NCBI GenBank assembly: GCA_029247405.1 | Contig: JAQWLH010000255.1 | Location: 1 to 36,991, forward strand | Direction: 5' to 3' | Length of the DNA stretch: 36,991 nucleotides | Source: Mariniblastus sp. | GTDB lineage: Bacteria; Planctomycetota; Planctomycetia; Pirellulales; Pirellulaceae | Shown here: piece after piece, positions 28,150 through 36,991 of the stretch | Layout: every line of letters starts with the position of its first letter | How positions within the stretch are numbered: the stretch's first letter is position 1 | Made by a program: the position numbers and the translations under genes | Notes under the pieces: model-generated | Told to the model about the DNA's origin: nothing | Seen by the model: only the letters and a program-made list of their open reading frames with translations | Database searches by the model: none

Positions 28150-28632
28150 CTAATTGTCTGAATTTGATTCCACTTTTTTCCAAAGGCCCACGATAACGCA
28201 CCCGGCAATTGCGATGGGGATTCCCTCGATTGCAACCCAATAAGTCGGCATCGATGAACTAATATCAATCCCCAACATCGACAAACCAATGGCGATGTGT
28301 AGCCAACCGAACAGCTTGACCAACGGCCAATATCGGTTCATGTCCAACGACACGTAAACCATCAATGAGCCATGCACCGCATACAAGAGGGAAGTTGAAC
28401 GAGCCAAATACAAGACGATGGGAACTTCGGGAAAGTCTCCCAAGCCCAGCCATTCATGTGCCGATGCCATCATTTTAGCTGGAAGGAAAATCGCCAGAGT
28501 CGCGGTCAACAACCCGCAACCGGTAATGAAAAGCAGCCATCGCAGCAATTTAGCCGCTCCCCCATCGAGATGAAGGGACGATTCAGGAAGTCGAGGCGAC
28601 CCCAGTGTTTCGTCAGAAAATTCATTGTTCAA
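28150..28632 (-). CDS. Small four-helix membrane protein, unknown function
   Basis: The 160-residue protein has a polar N-terminus of about 28 residues and four hydrophobic helices near residues 30-50, 73-93, 105-122 and 130-150. No family was recognised. The start is TTG at 28632, the only good start in frame, supported by GGGAG eight bases upstream. It lies 70 bases downstream of dnaE on the same strand and may be transcribed with it. Confidence 0.72.
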   Translation of the reverse strand: MNNEFSDETLGSPRLPESSLHLDGGAAKLLRWLLFITGCGLLTATLAIFLPAKMMASAHEWLGLGDFPEVPIVLYLARSTSLLYAVHGSLMVYVSLDMNRYWPLVKLFGWLHIAIGLSMLGIDISSSMPTYWVAIEGIPIAIAGCVIVGLWKKVESNSDN

Positions 28633-28702
28633 GCTAACGACTCCCGCTGTAATCTTTATCCTATCGCTGAACGTTGCCGAACAACTGAGTCTTCAAAAAC
28701 GA

Positions 28703-31700
28703 CTATCGACCCCACTTTTTTGGTTCTGCTTTAGCCGATAGGGATTTTCGATCAATTAACATTTCAACCGACGTCTTCCCTAGCAATTCAGTGAGACGAC
28801 TTGTCAATTGATCGTTAATATCAATTTTCTTATTGGAGTCCAACTCAACCCGCATCCCATCCTCAAGCACGATTTCGATTTTCAGCTGTCGATTACCGGG
28901 ATAGCCACGCAAAATCTCGTAGGCATTCTTAAGGGCGTCTTCTCCGTGTTGTTGCTGATCAATCATGATCTTGACTCCATGCGTCAAGTTTTGATCAAGC
29001 TGGTTGATTGGAATCACCTTATCGACAATTAAATTGGCCTCATCTCCACCGCGATAATCCAACCTGCCTTGAAGGACAACCACCTCATCAGAGATTACCG
29101 CTTCGCCTTGCGAGGCGAAATCTTGAGGCCACAGAATACAGCGAATGGCCCCATCCACGTCCTCCAAATCAAACATCACGTATTTCGTCGGCGAATTTTG
29201 ATCTCGCGGATTCTTGACATGCGAATGTTTTACCGATGAAATCATCCCCCCCATACTGACTCGGTCACGATCTTTGGTTCCCTCAAGCCCTGAGGTTTTG
29301 TGCGAACAATATCTCGCCAACTGGGCTTCGAATTGAGCAAGTGGATGGCTGGTTAAATAGAACCCCAAGACTTCCTTTTCAGCATTGAGCAACATCCGTT
29401 CTTCCCATTCATCCATCTCGGGAAGAATCACTTCCATCTCCTCGCCGTCATCGCCCTCATCATCGTCGCCACCGAACAGACTTTTCTGGCCACTTTTTTT
29501 ATCGGCAATCACTGCAGCGCCCGATTGCAAAGCCCGATCGACCACAGCCGACAACTGAGATCTTTTTGCGTTAAAACAATCCATTGCTCCGGCTTTGATG
29601 AGAGTTTCAATCGATGAACGATTGCATTTTGAAGACTCAACACGCTCACAGAAGTCGAAAATATCTTTAAACGGGCCATTCTTGTTGCGATCGTCAACAA
29701 TGGCCTGGGCCGCCGAACCGCCACAGCCTTTGATGGCCGACATCGCAAAATGAATCTTGTCATTGGCAACCGTGAACAAGACTCCTGACTGATTGATACA
29801 CGGAGCAATGACTTCAACCTCCATCCGATCGCAATCTTCCATGTGCTCGACCAGGGAGTCTTTGCTGGTAAAGTTTCGTCCCGGAATATCACCGGTCAAT
29901 AAAGCCGCCATGAATTCGACCGGGTAGTGGGTTTTCAAGTAAGCCGTTTGCCAGGCGATCGCGGCATAAGCAGTTGAATGACTTTTATTAAAACCATATC
30001 CCGCAAACTTGAGGATCATGTCCCACATGTCCTGAGCATCTTTTTTCGAGAGCCCCTGTTCAACCGCACCTACCATGTATGCTTCATGGTTATTCGCGAT
30101 GACCTTTTCTTTTTTCTTACTGATCGCCTTGATACACGTGTACGCTGAAGCAAGCGGAATCTGTCCAAGTCGGTTCAGGATCTGCATGACCTGCTCTTGG
30201 TACACCATCACGCCGTGCGTCTCTTCGAGAATCTCTTTCAAAACATCGAGTTTATATTCGGCCGTCTCACGTCCGTTTTTAACTTCGATGTATTGCTTAA
30301 CCATGCCACCTTCGAGTGGACCGGGGCGATAAAGAGCGTTCGTCGCAATGATATCGCGGAAATGGTCAGGCTTCATTTTTTGAAGCAGGTCGCGAATCCC
30401 GCCACTTTCAAGCTGGAACACACCTTTGGTATCCCCACTTTGAAGGAGCTTGAATGTCGCCGCATCGTCCAGCGGAAACTCCAGTGGATCGACTTTTTCA
30501 CCGGTCGTTTGTTCAATCAGTTTGACGGCATTGCTCAAAATCGTGAGGGTTCGCAAACCCAAAAAGTCCATCTTTAAGAGACCTGCATCCTCAACGTCGT
30601 TCATCGACCACTGCGTAATGACATCCTCTTTGCCCGAGACACGAGTCAACGGAACAAAGTCGGTCAGCGGCCCGTCACTGATCACGACCGCAGCAGCGTG
30701 CGTTCCGACATTTCGCGCAAGGCCTTCGAGCTTCAGTGCAAAATCGATCATCTCCTGAACTTCCGGATCACCATCGTAAACACCGCGCAGTTCGTCGCTG
30801 GACTCAATCGCTTCTTCAAGAGAGATCCCCAGCTTGTCAGGAATCATGCCGGTGATTTGGTTGACTCGAGCCAACGGAATCCCCAGCACACGCCCAACAT
30901 CTTTAATGGCTGCGCGAGCCTTCATCGTTCCAAAGGTGCCAATTTGAGCAACACTGTCTTCTCCGTATTTCTCCTTGACATAACGAATGATTTCGCCGCG
31001 ACGCTCTTTGCAAAAGTCGATATCAATATCAGGAGCTTCCAGCCGATTCTCGTCGAGAAACCGCTCAAAGAGCAAACTGTACTTGATCGGACAAACATGG
31101 CTGAGATAGAGCGCGTAGCAAACCAACGCGCCTACTCCGCTTCCACGAGCGGTCGAGGGGATATCACGTTTCCGGGCTTGCTCGACAAAGTCCCAACAAA
31201 TCAAGAAGTAGTTGGCGAACCCCAACTTGTTGATGACACCAAGTTCCCGGTTGAGCCGATCCATCACAACCTGCGAAAGCTCCCCATTGGGTCGCATTTC
31301 CTCGTTATTTAAATAACGGTCGTGTAATCCTTTCATACACAGATCGCGGAGCTCATCCTCGGGAGTTCGTTCTTGAGGCAAATCAAAGACGGGGAAATAC
31401 CGCTCACCTAATTCCAATTGAATATCGACCGTATCGGCGATCTCCTGGCTGCGAGCGACCGCATCGTCAAGCCCCGGAAAATGTCGATACATTTCTTCGG
31501 GAGGGCGAAGATAAAACTGATTGCCTTCCATCTTCATTCGTGCCGCATCCGTTCGGAACTTGCCCATGTTGATACAAAGCATCACATCCTGGGCCTCGGC
31601 ATCATCCTGATCGACGTAATGACAATCACTCGTCGCGACCAAAGGCAAGCCAACACTATTAGCGACTTCCACGGCTCCTTTGAGCTGTGGTTTCTGAATG

Positions 31701-32266
31701 TCAACATTGTTGTTCATGATCTCAATGAAATATCTCTCACCAAACAGATCATGAAACCACTTCGCTACATCTTTGGCTTCATTCAGAGCCTCCTCGGCAC
31801 CGTTGCCACCACGCAAGATGGCTCGGCTAAACTCGCTTGAAACGCAACCACTCAAGCAAATAATGCCCTCGTTGAATTCCTGCAACAGCTCTTTATCGAT
31901 TCGCGGCTTAAAGTAGAAACCGTCGAGACTGGCGTGCGATGCCATTTTGACGAGATTCTTAAATCCGGTGGCGTTCTGACAGAGTAGCGTCAGATGGTAA
32001 CTTGAGTCCTTACCCTTTCCCCCGGACTTTTCTTTGCGACTGCCCGGAGCAATATAGGCTTCGTAGCCAATGATCGGGTTGATCTCTTTGGCTCGACACG
32101 CCCGGTAAAACTCTAACGCCCCATGCATATTTCCGTGGTCAGTCAACGCCAACGCATTCATGCCGTGGTCAACGGTCCGCTGGACAAGCTTCGGAATCGA
32201 GCTCGCCCCATCCAGAAGGCTGTAGTGACTATGACAATGGAGATGAACAAAGGGCTTGTCTGGCAT
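28703..32266 (-). CDS. dnaE: DNA polymerase III subunit alpha
   Basis: The 1187-residue protein is a full-length DnaE replicative polymerase. It begins with a PHP domain (HLHCHSHYSLLDG, residues 8-20) and carries the C-family palm motif PDIDIDF with catalytic Asp413 and Asp415. A third acidic residue is in KMDFLGLRTLTIL. The finger region shows RPGPLEGGM and GYGFNKSHSTAYA. A helix-hairpin-helix segment and an OB-fold domain (near GGMISSVK) occupy the C-terminal third, including an acidic DDDEGDDGEE stretch. It synthesises DNA at the replication fork in the cytoplasm. It is divergent from the coiled-coil protein gene at 32480 across 213 bases. Confidence 0.98.
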   Translation of the reverse strand: MPDKPFVHLHCHSHYSLLDGASSIPKLVQRTVDHGMNALALTDHGNMHGALEFYRACRAKEINPIIGYEAYIAPGSRKEKSGGKGKDSSYHLTLLCQNATGFKNLVKMASHASLDGFYFKPRIDKELLQEFNEGIICLSGCVSSEFSRAILRGGNGAEEALNEAKDVAKWFHDLFGERYFIEIMNNNVDIQKPQLKGAVEVANSVGLPLVATSDCHYVDQDDAEAQDVMLCINMGKFRTDAARMKMEGNQFYLRPPEEMYRHFPGLDDAVARSQEIADTVDIQLELGERYFPVFDLPQERTPEDELRDLCMKGLHDRYLNNEEMRPNGELSQVVMDRLNRELGVINKLGFANYFLICWDFVEQARKRDIPSTARGSGVGALVCYALYLSHVCPIKYSLLFERFLDENRLEAPDIDIDFCKERRGEIIRYVKEKYGEDSVAQIGTFGTMKARAAIKDVGRVLGIPLARVNQITGMIPDKLGISLEEAIESSDELRGVYDGDPEVQEMIDFALKLEGLARNVGTHAAAVVISDGPLTDFVPLTRVSGKEDVITQWSMNDVEDAGLLKMDFLGLRTLTILSNAVKLIEQTTGEKVDPLEFPLDDAATFKLLQSGDTKGVFQLESGGIRDLLQKMKPDHFRDIIATNALYRPGPLEGGMVKQYIEVKNGRETAEYKLDVLKEILEETHGVMVYQEQVMQILNRLGQIPLASAYTCIKAISKKKEKVIANNHEAYMVGAVEQGLSKKDAQDMWDMILKFAGYGFNKSHSTAYAAIAWQTAYLKTHYPVEFMAALLTGDIPGRNFTSKDSLVEHMEDCDRMEVEVIAPCINQSGVLFTVANDKIHFAMSAIKGCGGSAAQAIVDDRNKNGPFKDIFDFCERVESSKCNRSSIETLIKAGAMDCFNAKRSQLSAVVDRALQSGAAVIADKKSGQKSLFGGDDDEGDDGEEMEVILPEMDEWEERMLLNAEKEVLGFYLTSHPLAQFEAQLARYCSHKTSGLEGTKDRDRVSMGGMISSVKHSHVKNPRDQNSPTKYVMFDLEDVDGAIRCILWPQDFASQGEAVISDEVVVLQGRLDYRGGDEANLIVDKVIPINQLDQNLTHGVKIMIDQQQHGEDALKNAYEILRGYPGNRQLKIEIVLEDGMRVELDSNKKIDINDQLTSRLTELLGKTSVEMLIDRKSLSAKAEPKKWGR

Positions 32267-32479
32267 TGGTGATCCTGCTTCAGGCGTTCGATGGAGCCCC
32301 CATGTTACGCGAGGTCATCGACGGTGTCATGGACCCAAATTCAAATGACCGTTGGGTTACAGTTCCAACGATCCTTCGGATAAATCAAAGCCCCAGGAAA
32401 TCGTTTAAAAGTCTGGTTTTTTAATCCAGTCACCTATTCCTAACCTATCTTTCATTGTTATCCGGGAAATTCATCCAAC

Positions 32480-33481
32480 TTGTCCCAAACAAATCCTTCC
32501 GATTTTATGTCCAATCGCACTGAAAAACAGAACACAACTGAGGCGAATCTAAAGCCTCAGGATCAATCTGCGCGAGATGAGGATCCAATCAAATCTGAAT
32601 CCACTGGCACTCCAACACCAGCAAATCTTAAATCTGAAAATTCAGGTATTGATCGGTCCACCCAGATTCTTGCAAACATCGACCTCCTGATCGCACTCCA
32701 TGAAAATGGCGAGCGAAGCGAGGCATCCTCGCCGATTTTTGAAGCAAAAATCGACCAACGATTTGAACAATTAACCGAACAGCTCAAACAGATCGCTGAC
32801 AAAATCCCTTGCCAGCCAGACCCGAAGCTGATGGTAATCAAGAACGATCTAGACCATCGGTTCCACGCCCTTGAGCAGCGTCTTGAGGATATCGCCGACG
32901 CGATGAAAAGTCAGCAACACCCATCGGACCCCCAGGCTCAACCCACCGATGAACTTGCCCCTCGCAACAGCGACACCTCGTCGACTGTCAATCAGATTAC
33001 AAATCCGAAGTCAGAACAGGGAAAAGATCCGGAGGATTCCGATTCACATTGGAGCCGCCAAAAAGCTGCCATGCTTTCCAAATACGGCATCGATCCCGAT
33101 CATCGACCCTCCCTCGAAGCAACCTCACCGGTGCCCACCGCCAAACCTGAACTCACGCCCCCCGAAGTGGACTTTGATAACCTTCAAGAACCGCACAACC
33201 AACAAACTGCGGAAGACGCAAGACGTATCGGTCAACTTAAGGGCGAACTGACGTCCAAGCTACGGGACGCTGAAGTTGAGCTGTCAATTCAACGCGCCAA
33301 ACTGAGTCAATTGAACGCTGAATTAGACCAAAAGAAGACCGAATTGGATCAACGGGAAGCTCAATTAGCAGGCAAGTACGACGAGTACTCCAAGGCAAAC
33401 GCCGCTTCGAGCTCAAGCTTACTCGAACGTCTGAAGCGGCACCTCAACGCAAAAGACCGAAAAAACCTCGATCGGCTTTGA
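32480..33481 (+). CDS. Hypothetical coiled-coil protein
   Basis: The 333-residue protein is highly polar, Pro/Ser/Gln/Asp-rich and not recognised as a named family. A first amphipathic helix with coiled-coil character lies around residues 85-140. A conserved-looking patch HWSRQKAAMLSKYGIDPDHR occurs near residues 190-210, and a C-terminal heptad region (about 250-310) is rich in Leu/Lys/Glu/Gln. It has no signal peptide or membrane helix. The frame opens at TTG 32480; ATG at 32507 (MSNRTEKQ) is an alternative. It precedes the DUF11 protein gene in the same direction, but 329 bases separate them. Confidence 0.75.
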   Translation: MSQTNPSDFMSNRTEKQNTTEANLKPQDQSARDEDPIKSESTGTPTPANLKSENSGIDRSTQILANIDLLIALHENGERSEASSPIFEAKIDQRFEQLTEQLKQIADKIPCQPDPKLMVIKNDLDHRFHALEQRLEDIADAMKSQQHPSDPQAQPTDELAPRNSDTSSTVNQITNPKSEQGKDPEDSDSHWSRQKAAMLSKYGIDPDHRPSLEATSPVPTAKPELTPPEVDFDNLQEPHNQQTAEDARRIGQLKGELTSKLRDAEVELSIQRAKLSQLNAELDQKKTELDQREAQLAGKYDEYSKANAASSSSLLERLKRHLNAKDRKNLDRL

Positions 33482-33810
33482 ATTTAAGCCGACTTATCGA
33501 GACTCAGGCGAGATGCTAGCGAAACGTCAAAATGGCATTTCCGCATCGGCTCTTGGCTTTTCGCCAAGCATCCAACCAGCAAAAAGACAACTGACCTTGT
33601 CCGCCGAGGTTTCAATCTGGTATCCCAATACTGTTAAGTTGCGCCGGACTTGCGCCCGCAAAGCTTTTCAACTTTATTTAATACGGCATGGACGCCGAAG
33701 AGCCACGACGGAAGAACTGTTCATCATTCGACAACAGCTCGACTCGGCACGACCATGTTACACGTTTTCGAATTCTGCAACCCGCAAGAATTCAACTTGG
33801 AAAAAGTGTC
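33482..33810. other. Intergenic region before the DUF11 protein gene
   Basis: I see no gene, terminator or RNA here. Open frames in this stretch read as non-coding composition or as an upstream extension of the DUF11 protein gene, whose likely start is ATG 33811. Confidence 0.4.
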
Positions 33811-36537
33811 ATGTCTGATTCCGATCAAGAAATTGAACAAGAAACTGGCCCACGTTTTAACAAGGCAATCATTGGTCGCCTCGTTGGTGTCGGGATCTTT
33901 ATCGCCTTGGGGACCTTTGCTGTCATCCAAACCATGGACAGCAATGGAAATGAAGAAAACAACGAGACAGCGGTTGCCTCAAAATCAGCCCCTTTGAAAT
34001 CGGACGTTTCCCAAACAGGGGTGGAAGGGATCGAACCAGCGAAGGCCGCCACCAATAAAACGAGCGATGGAGTCAAGTCAGGCGCCACGACCAGTTCGCA
34101 ATTCCAAACAAGCCCATCCGCTTTCGGCAAAAACCAAATCAAGTTGGCTCAAAACACGCCATCTATCAATGCAAAAATCGTCAAACCGACTGGCACGTTT
34201 AACCCGGCCCTACCTGCAGCAAAGTCATCTGGCTCCAACGACAGCAAAATACCCTACGTCCCTTTGACCCCAAAAACCAAACCGCCCGAGAGATTTGCTC
34301 AAGCAGGTGGGCCACCCTTTGGTGCGAACAATGGCTTCCAAGCATTAAAAACCGCCGAGCCCAACAAGTCACCCATTCCAAACATTAAAGTCCCCGTGCA
34401 GACAACACCTGGCGTTTCATCCAAGACGGCAACACAAACGCCAGGTTCAAACACAGCCCCCCTCGGTAAACGACCGGAGAAATCGACCGCCCAATTAGCC
34501 GAAGACCTGTTGCAAAAAGCCAGCGACAAGGCAGCCGCAAACAAGAAGGTTGCCAAGGGAGCAGGTACGATCACCCCCCCTAATCAAACCCGAAAATCGT
34601 TTGCGCCTCCAACGGTTCAATCTGGATTTGGTAGCGCTCCCAAAACTGGGTTTAAGCCAAATGTAACTGCCGGTGGCTTGGGGGCAACTCGTCAACCAAA
34701 CATTGGGGGTAATTTCAATTCGAACAGCAATTCAGCGAGCAGACTCGCCCCGATCAACGGCTCCCAAAGTAGCACCAATTTGGGAGGGTTCAAACCACAA
34801 GCCTCATCGTTTGAATCCAATCAAGTCTTTGAACCTCGCCAACCGGTCAAGACCACCCCCAATCCGCCCTCAAGTTTAAGAAACAACAGCGCGCCTGCTC
34901 TAAGCGGACTCGGGCAGACACCCAGCCCAAACAAGACTCGGCAGTCGGCCACTTCAACCTCTCCCTTCGGGAATCGAAGTTCGCAAGGCTCCACCCTTCA
35001 AAAGAGTGCTTTCCCGAACAACAACGTCAATCAGGCGGCAAAAACCAGCTCCGCGCCACTCAGCAATAACAATCGCCCTACCAGTCGGCTCAATACGATC
35101 CCGATGCCCACCTCTTCTGCGACCGCCTCCCTCACCAAAAATATTCCTGGTGAAAGACAGCTCGAAGGTGTAAGGGCACCGGCACTCATCGTTGAAAAAA
35201 TTTCTCCGCAAGAAATCCAAGTCAATACAACTGCCGATTTCCAGTTGATTATCAAGAACGTCGGGCGAGTTTCTGCCGAAGACGTAACGGTGTCTGATCA
35301 AATCCCCAATGGAACTCAGTTCCTCGGTGCCTCTCCCGAGCCAACGCTCAACCAAGGGAGCAATCTCCAGTGGAAGATCGGCAAACTTCGACCCGGGCAG
35401 GAAAAACGAATCAAGATCCAACTTAAACCCATTCGTCACGGCGAAATAGGTAGCGTAGCCCAAGTAACATTTGCCACTCAAGCCTCCATGCGAACCTTGG
35501 TAACCAAGCCAGTGCTTGAGATTTTGCATCAAGCTCAAGCGATTCACTTGATTGGTGACGACATCAAATTTGATATTACCGTCAAGAACAAAGGAGATGG
35601 GCCAGCAACCAACGTAATGATCCAACAAGATGTCCCCAAGCAGCTTGAGTTCCTCGATGGTAGTCAAGGAATCGAGTACGAAATTGGAACGTTAATGCCG
35701 GGTCAATCTCGCCGAATCAAACTTGCCTTAAAAGCGGCGCAAATTGGAAAGATTCAAAACGTTATGTTTGCTTCCGCGGACGGCGGGCTTCAAGCGAAAC
35801 ATGAACTGCCACTTGAAGTCGTTGCACCTAACCTGGTCACAAAAACCGATGGGCCGACGATTCGACACCTCCAACGAAACGTTAGCCACAAATTCTCCGT
35901 CTCCAACAACGGAACCGCAACAGCAACCAATGTGGAGCTGGTGGCGCGGTTACCCAGTGGCCTAAGATTTGTCAGTGCAAACAACCAAGGCCGTTACCGA
36001 CAAACAGACCACTCCGTTTTTTGGAGCTTGGCCAAACTGGATCGCGATGTCAGTGCATCAGTTGAATTAAAAACCACTCCTGTTGAGGTGGGTAACCAGC
36101 CCATCAAATTCGAGTCCTTTGCCGACCTCGAAGTTAGCTCAAGCGTGGTGCAGCCCTTATCAGTTGAACACCTGGTTGATGTCTTTTTTGATATTGATGA
36201 CGTTATCGACCCAATCGAAATCGGTGCTGACACAAAATACAAAGTCCGCGTGGTCAATCAGGGAACCAAGGCAGCGACGAATGTCCAGCTCCAAGTCGAC
36301 TTCCCGCAAGGCCTTCAACCCATTTCAATCGATGGTTCGATCCGACACAAAATCAACGGACAAAGGATCTCTTTTGAGCCAATCAACAGCATGAGTCCGG
36401 GTGATGAAATCAATTTTGTCATTCATGGAAAGGGAACCGCTCAAGGAGATCATCGAGTGAAAATCAACATGCAAACCGACGGTCGTCAAACTCCTGTTTC
36501 CAAAGAGGAAACCACACGAGTTTACTCCGACCGATAG
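33811..36537 (+). CDS. Membrane-anchored DUF11-repeat protein with long disordered linker
   Basis: The 908-residue protein starts MSDSDQEIEQETGPRFNK, followed by one membrane helix (about residues 19-41). A very long Ser/Thr/Pro/Asn/Gln-rich low-complexity region (about 45-450) follows, then four consecutive DUF11/conserved-repeat-domain beta-sandwiches (about 455-905). Each repeat has the signature pattern of VKNKGDGPATNV, PKQLEFLDG and GTLMPGQSRRI. The repeats are probably extracytoplasmic and adhesive or structural. ATG 33811 is preferred because the upstream extension to 33688 has no family-like sequence and would precede the membrane anchor with a 41-residue polar tail. It is a single gene with no related neighbour. 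Confidence 0.85.
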   Translation: MSDSDQEIEQETGPRFNKAIIGRLVGVGIFIALGTFAVIQTMDSNGNEENNETAVASKSAPLKSDVSQTGVEGIEPAKAATNKTSDGVKSGATTSSQFQTSPSAFGKNQIKLAQNTPSINAKIVKPTGTFNPALPAAKSSGSNDSKIPYVPLTPKTKPPERFAQAGGPPFGANNGFQALKTAEPNKSPIPNIKVPVQTTPGVSSKTATQTPGSNTAPLGKRPEKSTAQLAEDLLQKASDKAAANKKVAKGAGTITPPNQTRKSFAPPTVQSGFGSAPKTGFKPNVTAGGLGATRQPNIGGNFNSNSNSASRLAPINGSQSSTNLGGFKPQASSFESNQVFEPRQPVKTTPNPPSSLRNNSAPALSGLGQTPSPNKTRQSATSTSPFGNRSSQGSTLQKSAFPNNNVNQAAKTSSAPLSNNNRPTSRLNTIPMPTSSATASLTKNIPGERQLEGVRAPALIVEKISPQEIQVNTTADFQLIIKNVGRVSAEDVTVSDQIPNGTQFLGASPEPTLNQGSNLQWKIGKLRPGQEKRIKIQLKPIRHGEIGSVAQVTFATQASMRTLVTKPVLEILHQAQAIHLIGDDIKFDITVKNKGDGPATNVMIQQDVPKQLEFLDGSQGIEYEIGTLMPGQSRRIKLALKAAQIGKIQNVMFASADGGLQAKHELPLEVVAPNLVTKTDGPTIRHLQRNVSHKFSVSNNGTATATNVELVARLPSGLRFVSANNQGRYRQTDHSVFWSLAKLDRDVSASVELKTTPVEVGNQPIKFESFADLEVSSSVVQPLSVEHLVDVFFDIDDVIDPIEIGADTKYKVRVVNQGTKAATNVQLQVDFPQGLQPISIDGSIRHKINGQRISFEPINSMSPGDEINFVIHGKGTAQGDHRVKINMQTDGRQTPVSKEETTRVYSDR

Positions 36538-36798
36538 CACATTTTGTTGAATCCATGAGAGGTTTGGAGCATATTTTGCAAACTTGGATTGGCCTCGGCT
36601 CCCGCATCGATGTTCGGCCTGCGAGGTCGTTGAATGCAAAGAGCCTCGTCTGAGCCCCCCAAATGCGTCATCAGACTGATTTGGTACGCAAAAACGCGAA
36701 GTGATTTTGGCCATTAAGTAAACGCGGGCCTTCTGTTAGAATACGCGATTCGATTTTTGCCCCAACCACCACAATCTTTCAATTGTCCTGGAGAAGCT

Positions 36799-36991
36799 GT
36801 GAGACGTCCTTTAATTGCCGGAAACTGGAAGATGAATTTGAATCGTGCAGATGCCGTTGCACTTGCACGAGAACTGGCCGTTGCCGAATGTGGCTCTGAA
36901 ACTGACGTCTGGATTTCACCATCGAATGTCTATCTTGACGCCGTCTCAGCAGCGATCGCGGATTCTGGAATCGCCGTCGGGGCTCAGGACG
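36799..36991 (+). CDS. tpiA: Triosephosphate isomerase, partial (5' end only)
   Basis: The frame starts at GTG 36799, preceded by GGAG with a five-base spacer, and reads MRRPLIAGNWKMNLNRADAV; the window ends after 64 codons. The N-terminal GNWKMN motif, with the active-site Asn and Lys, is diagnostic. The enzyme interconverts dihydroxyacetone phosphate and glyceraldehyde 3-phosphate in glycolysis. Confidence 0.95.
   Translation, partial: MRRPLIAGNWKMNLNRADAVALARELAVAECGSETDVWISPSNVYLDAVSAAIADSGIAVGAQD

Noticed and set aside
33513-33818. Open frame of about 100 codons before the DUF11 protein gene
   Set aside because: Composition is not protein-like, no ribosome-binding site, and it overlaps the start of the DUF11 gene in another frame.
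34954-35667. 237-codon minus-strand open frame inside the DUF11 protein gene
   Set aside because: It is antisense to clear DUF11 repeats, has no recognisable domain, and its composition is what a reverse-strand shadow gives.
36708-36742. Possible tpiA promoter with TTGGCC and TAGAAT
   Set aside because: The spacing of about 23 bases is too long for a standard sigma-70 promoter and the boxes are weak.

Overview
The window looks like a chromosomal segment from a planctomycete, most likely of the Pirellulales. The evidence is two DUF1559 genes with type IV-pilin-like N-termini, a PEP-CTERM protein, a MoxR/DUF58/BatA gene train, many GTG and TTG starts with patchy Shine-Dalgarno sequences, and small lipoproteins. 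No rRNA, tRNA, CRISPR array, transposase or phage gene was seen.

Positions 1-8165 (minus strand) form one tightly packed gene train. In transcription order it encodes a TPR protein with a peptidase-MA-like HExxH domain, a DUF4159 protein, a MoxR AAA+ ATPase, a DUF58 protein, a BatA-like membrane protein with a von Willebrand A domain, and a further membrane protein cut by the window edge. Several junctions overlap by 1-4 bases, which suggests translational coupling. Positions 8442-10582 hold an orphan protein with an HEVAH motif, a DUF2007-like membrane protein, a small integral membrane protein on the other strand, and a tiny lipoprotein frame interrupted by two tandem TGA codons. A Lon-type protease (LonB/YcbZ-like) follows at 10643-13099, then a possible 37-residue small protein.

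Positions 13612-21989 carry a complete heavy-metal-type RND tripartite efflux set: a TolC-like outer membrane factor, a membrane-fusion adaptor with a His-rich tail, and a CzcA-like pump. Adaptor and pump genes are separated by a 2.2-kb interval holding two opposite-strand genes, a DUF1559 pseudopilin and a small lipoprotein. A catalase-peroxidase (katG) follows and ends in a clear rho-independent terminator.

The most interesting region is 24852-27775. A well-conserved cobalamin (B12) riboswitch, including a hairpin whose loop can pair with the aptamer, lies directly upstream of three co-directional genes: a DUF1559 pseudopilin-like protein, a secreted PEP-CTERM protein that I assign to DUF4465, and a secreted alpha/beta hydrolase. 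None is a classical B12 gene. The arrangement suggests a planctomycete-specific, B12-repressed cell-surface system, possibly for corrinoid capture.

The rest of the window holds a four-helix membrane protein, DNA polymerase III alpha (dnaE), a divergent coiled-coil protein, a large membrane-anchored DUF11-repeat protein with a long disordered linker, and the start of triosephosphate isomerase (tpiA) at the right edge.
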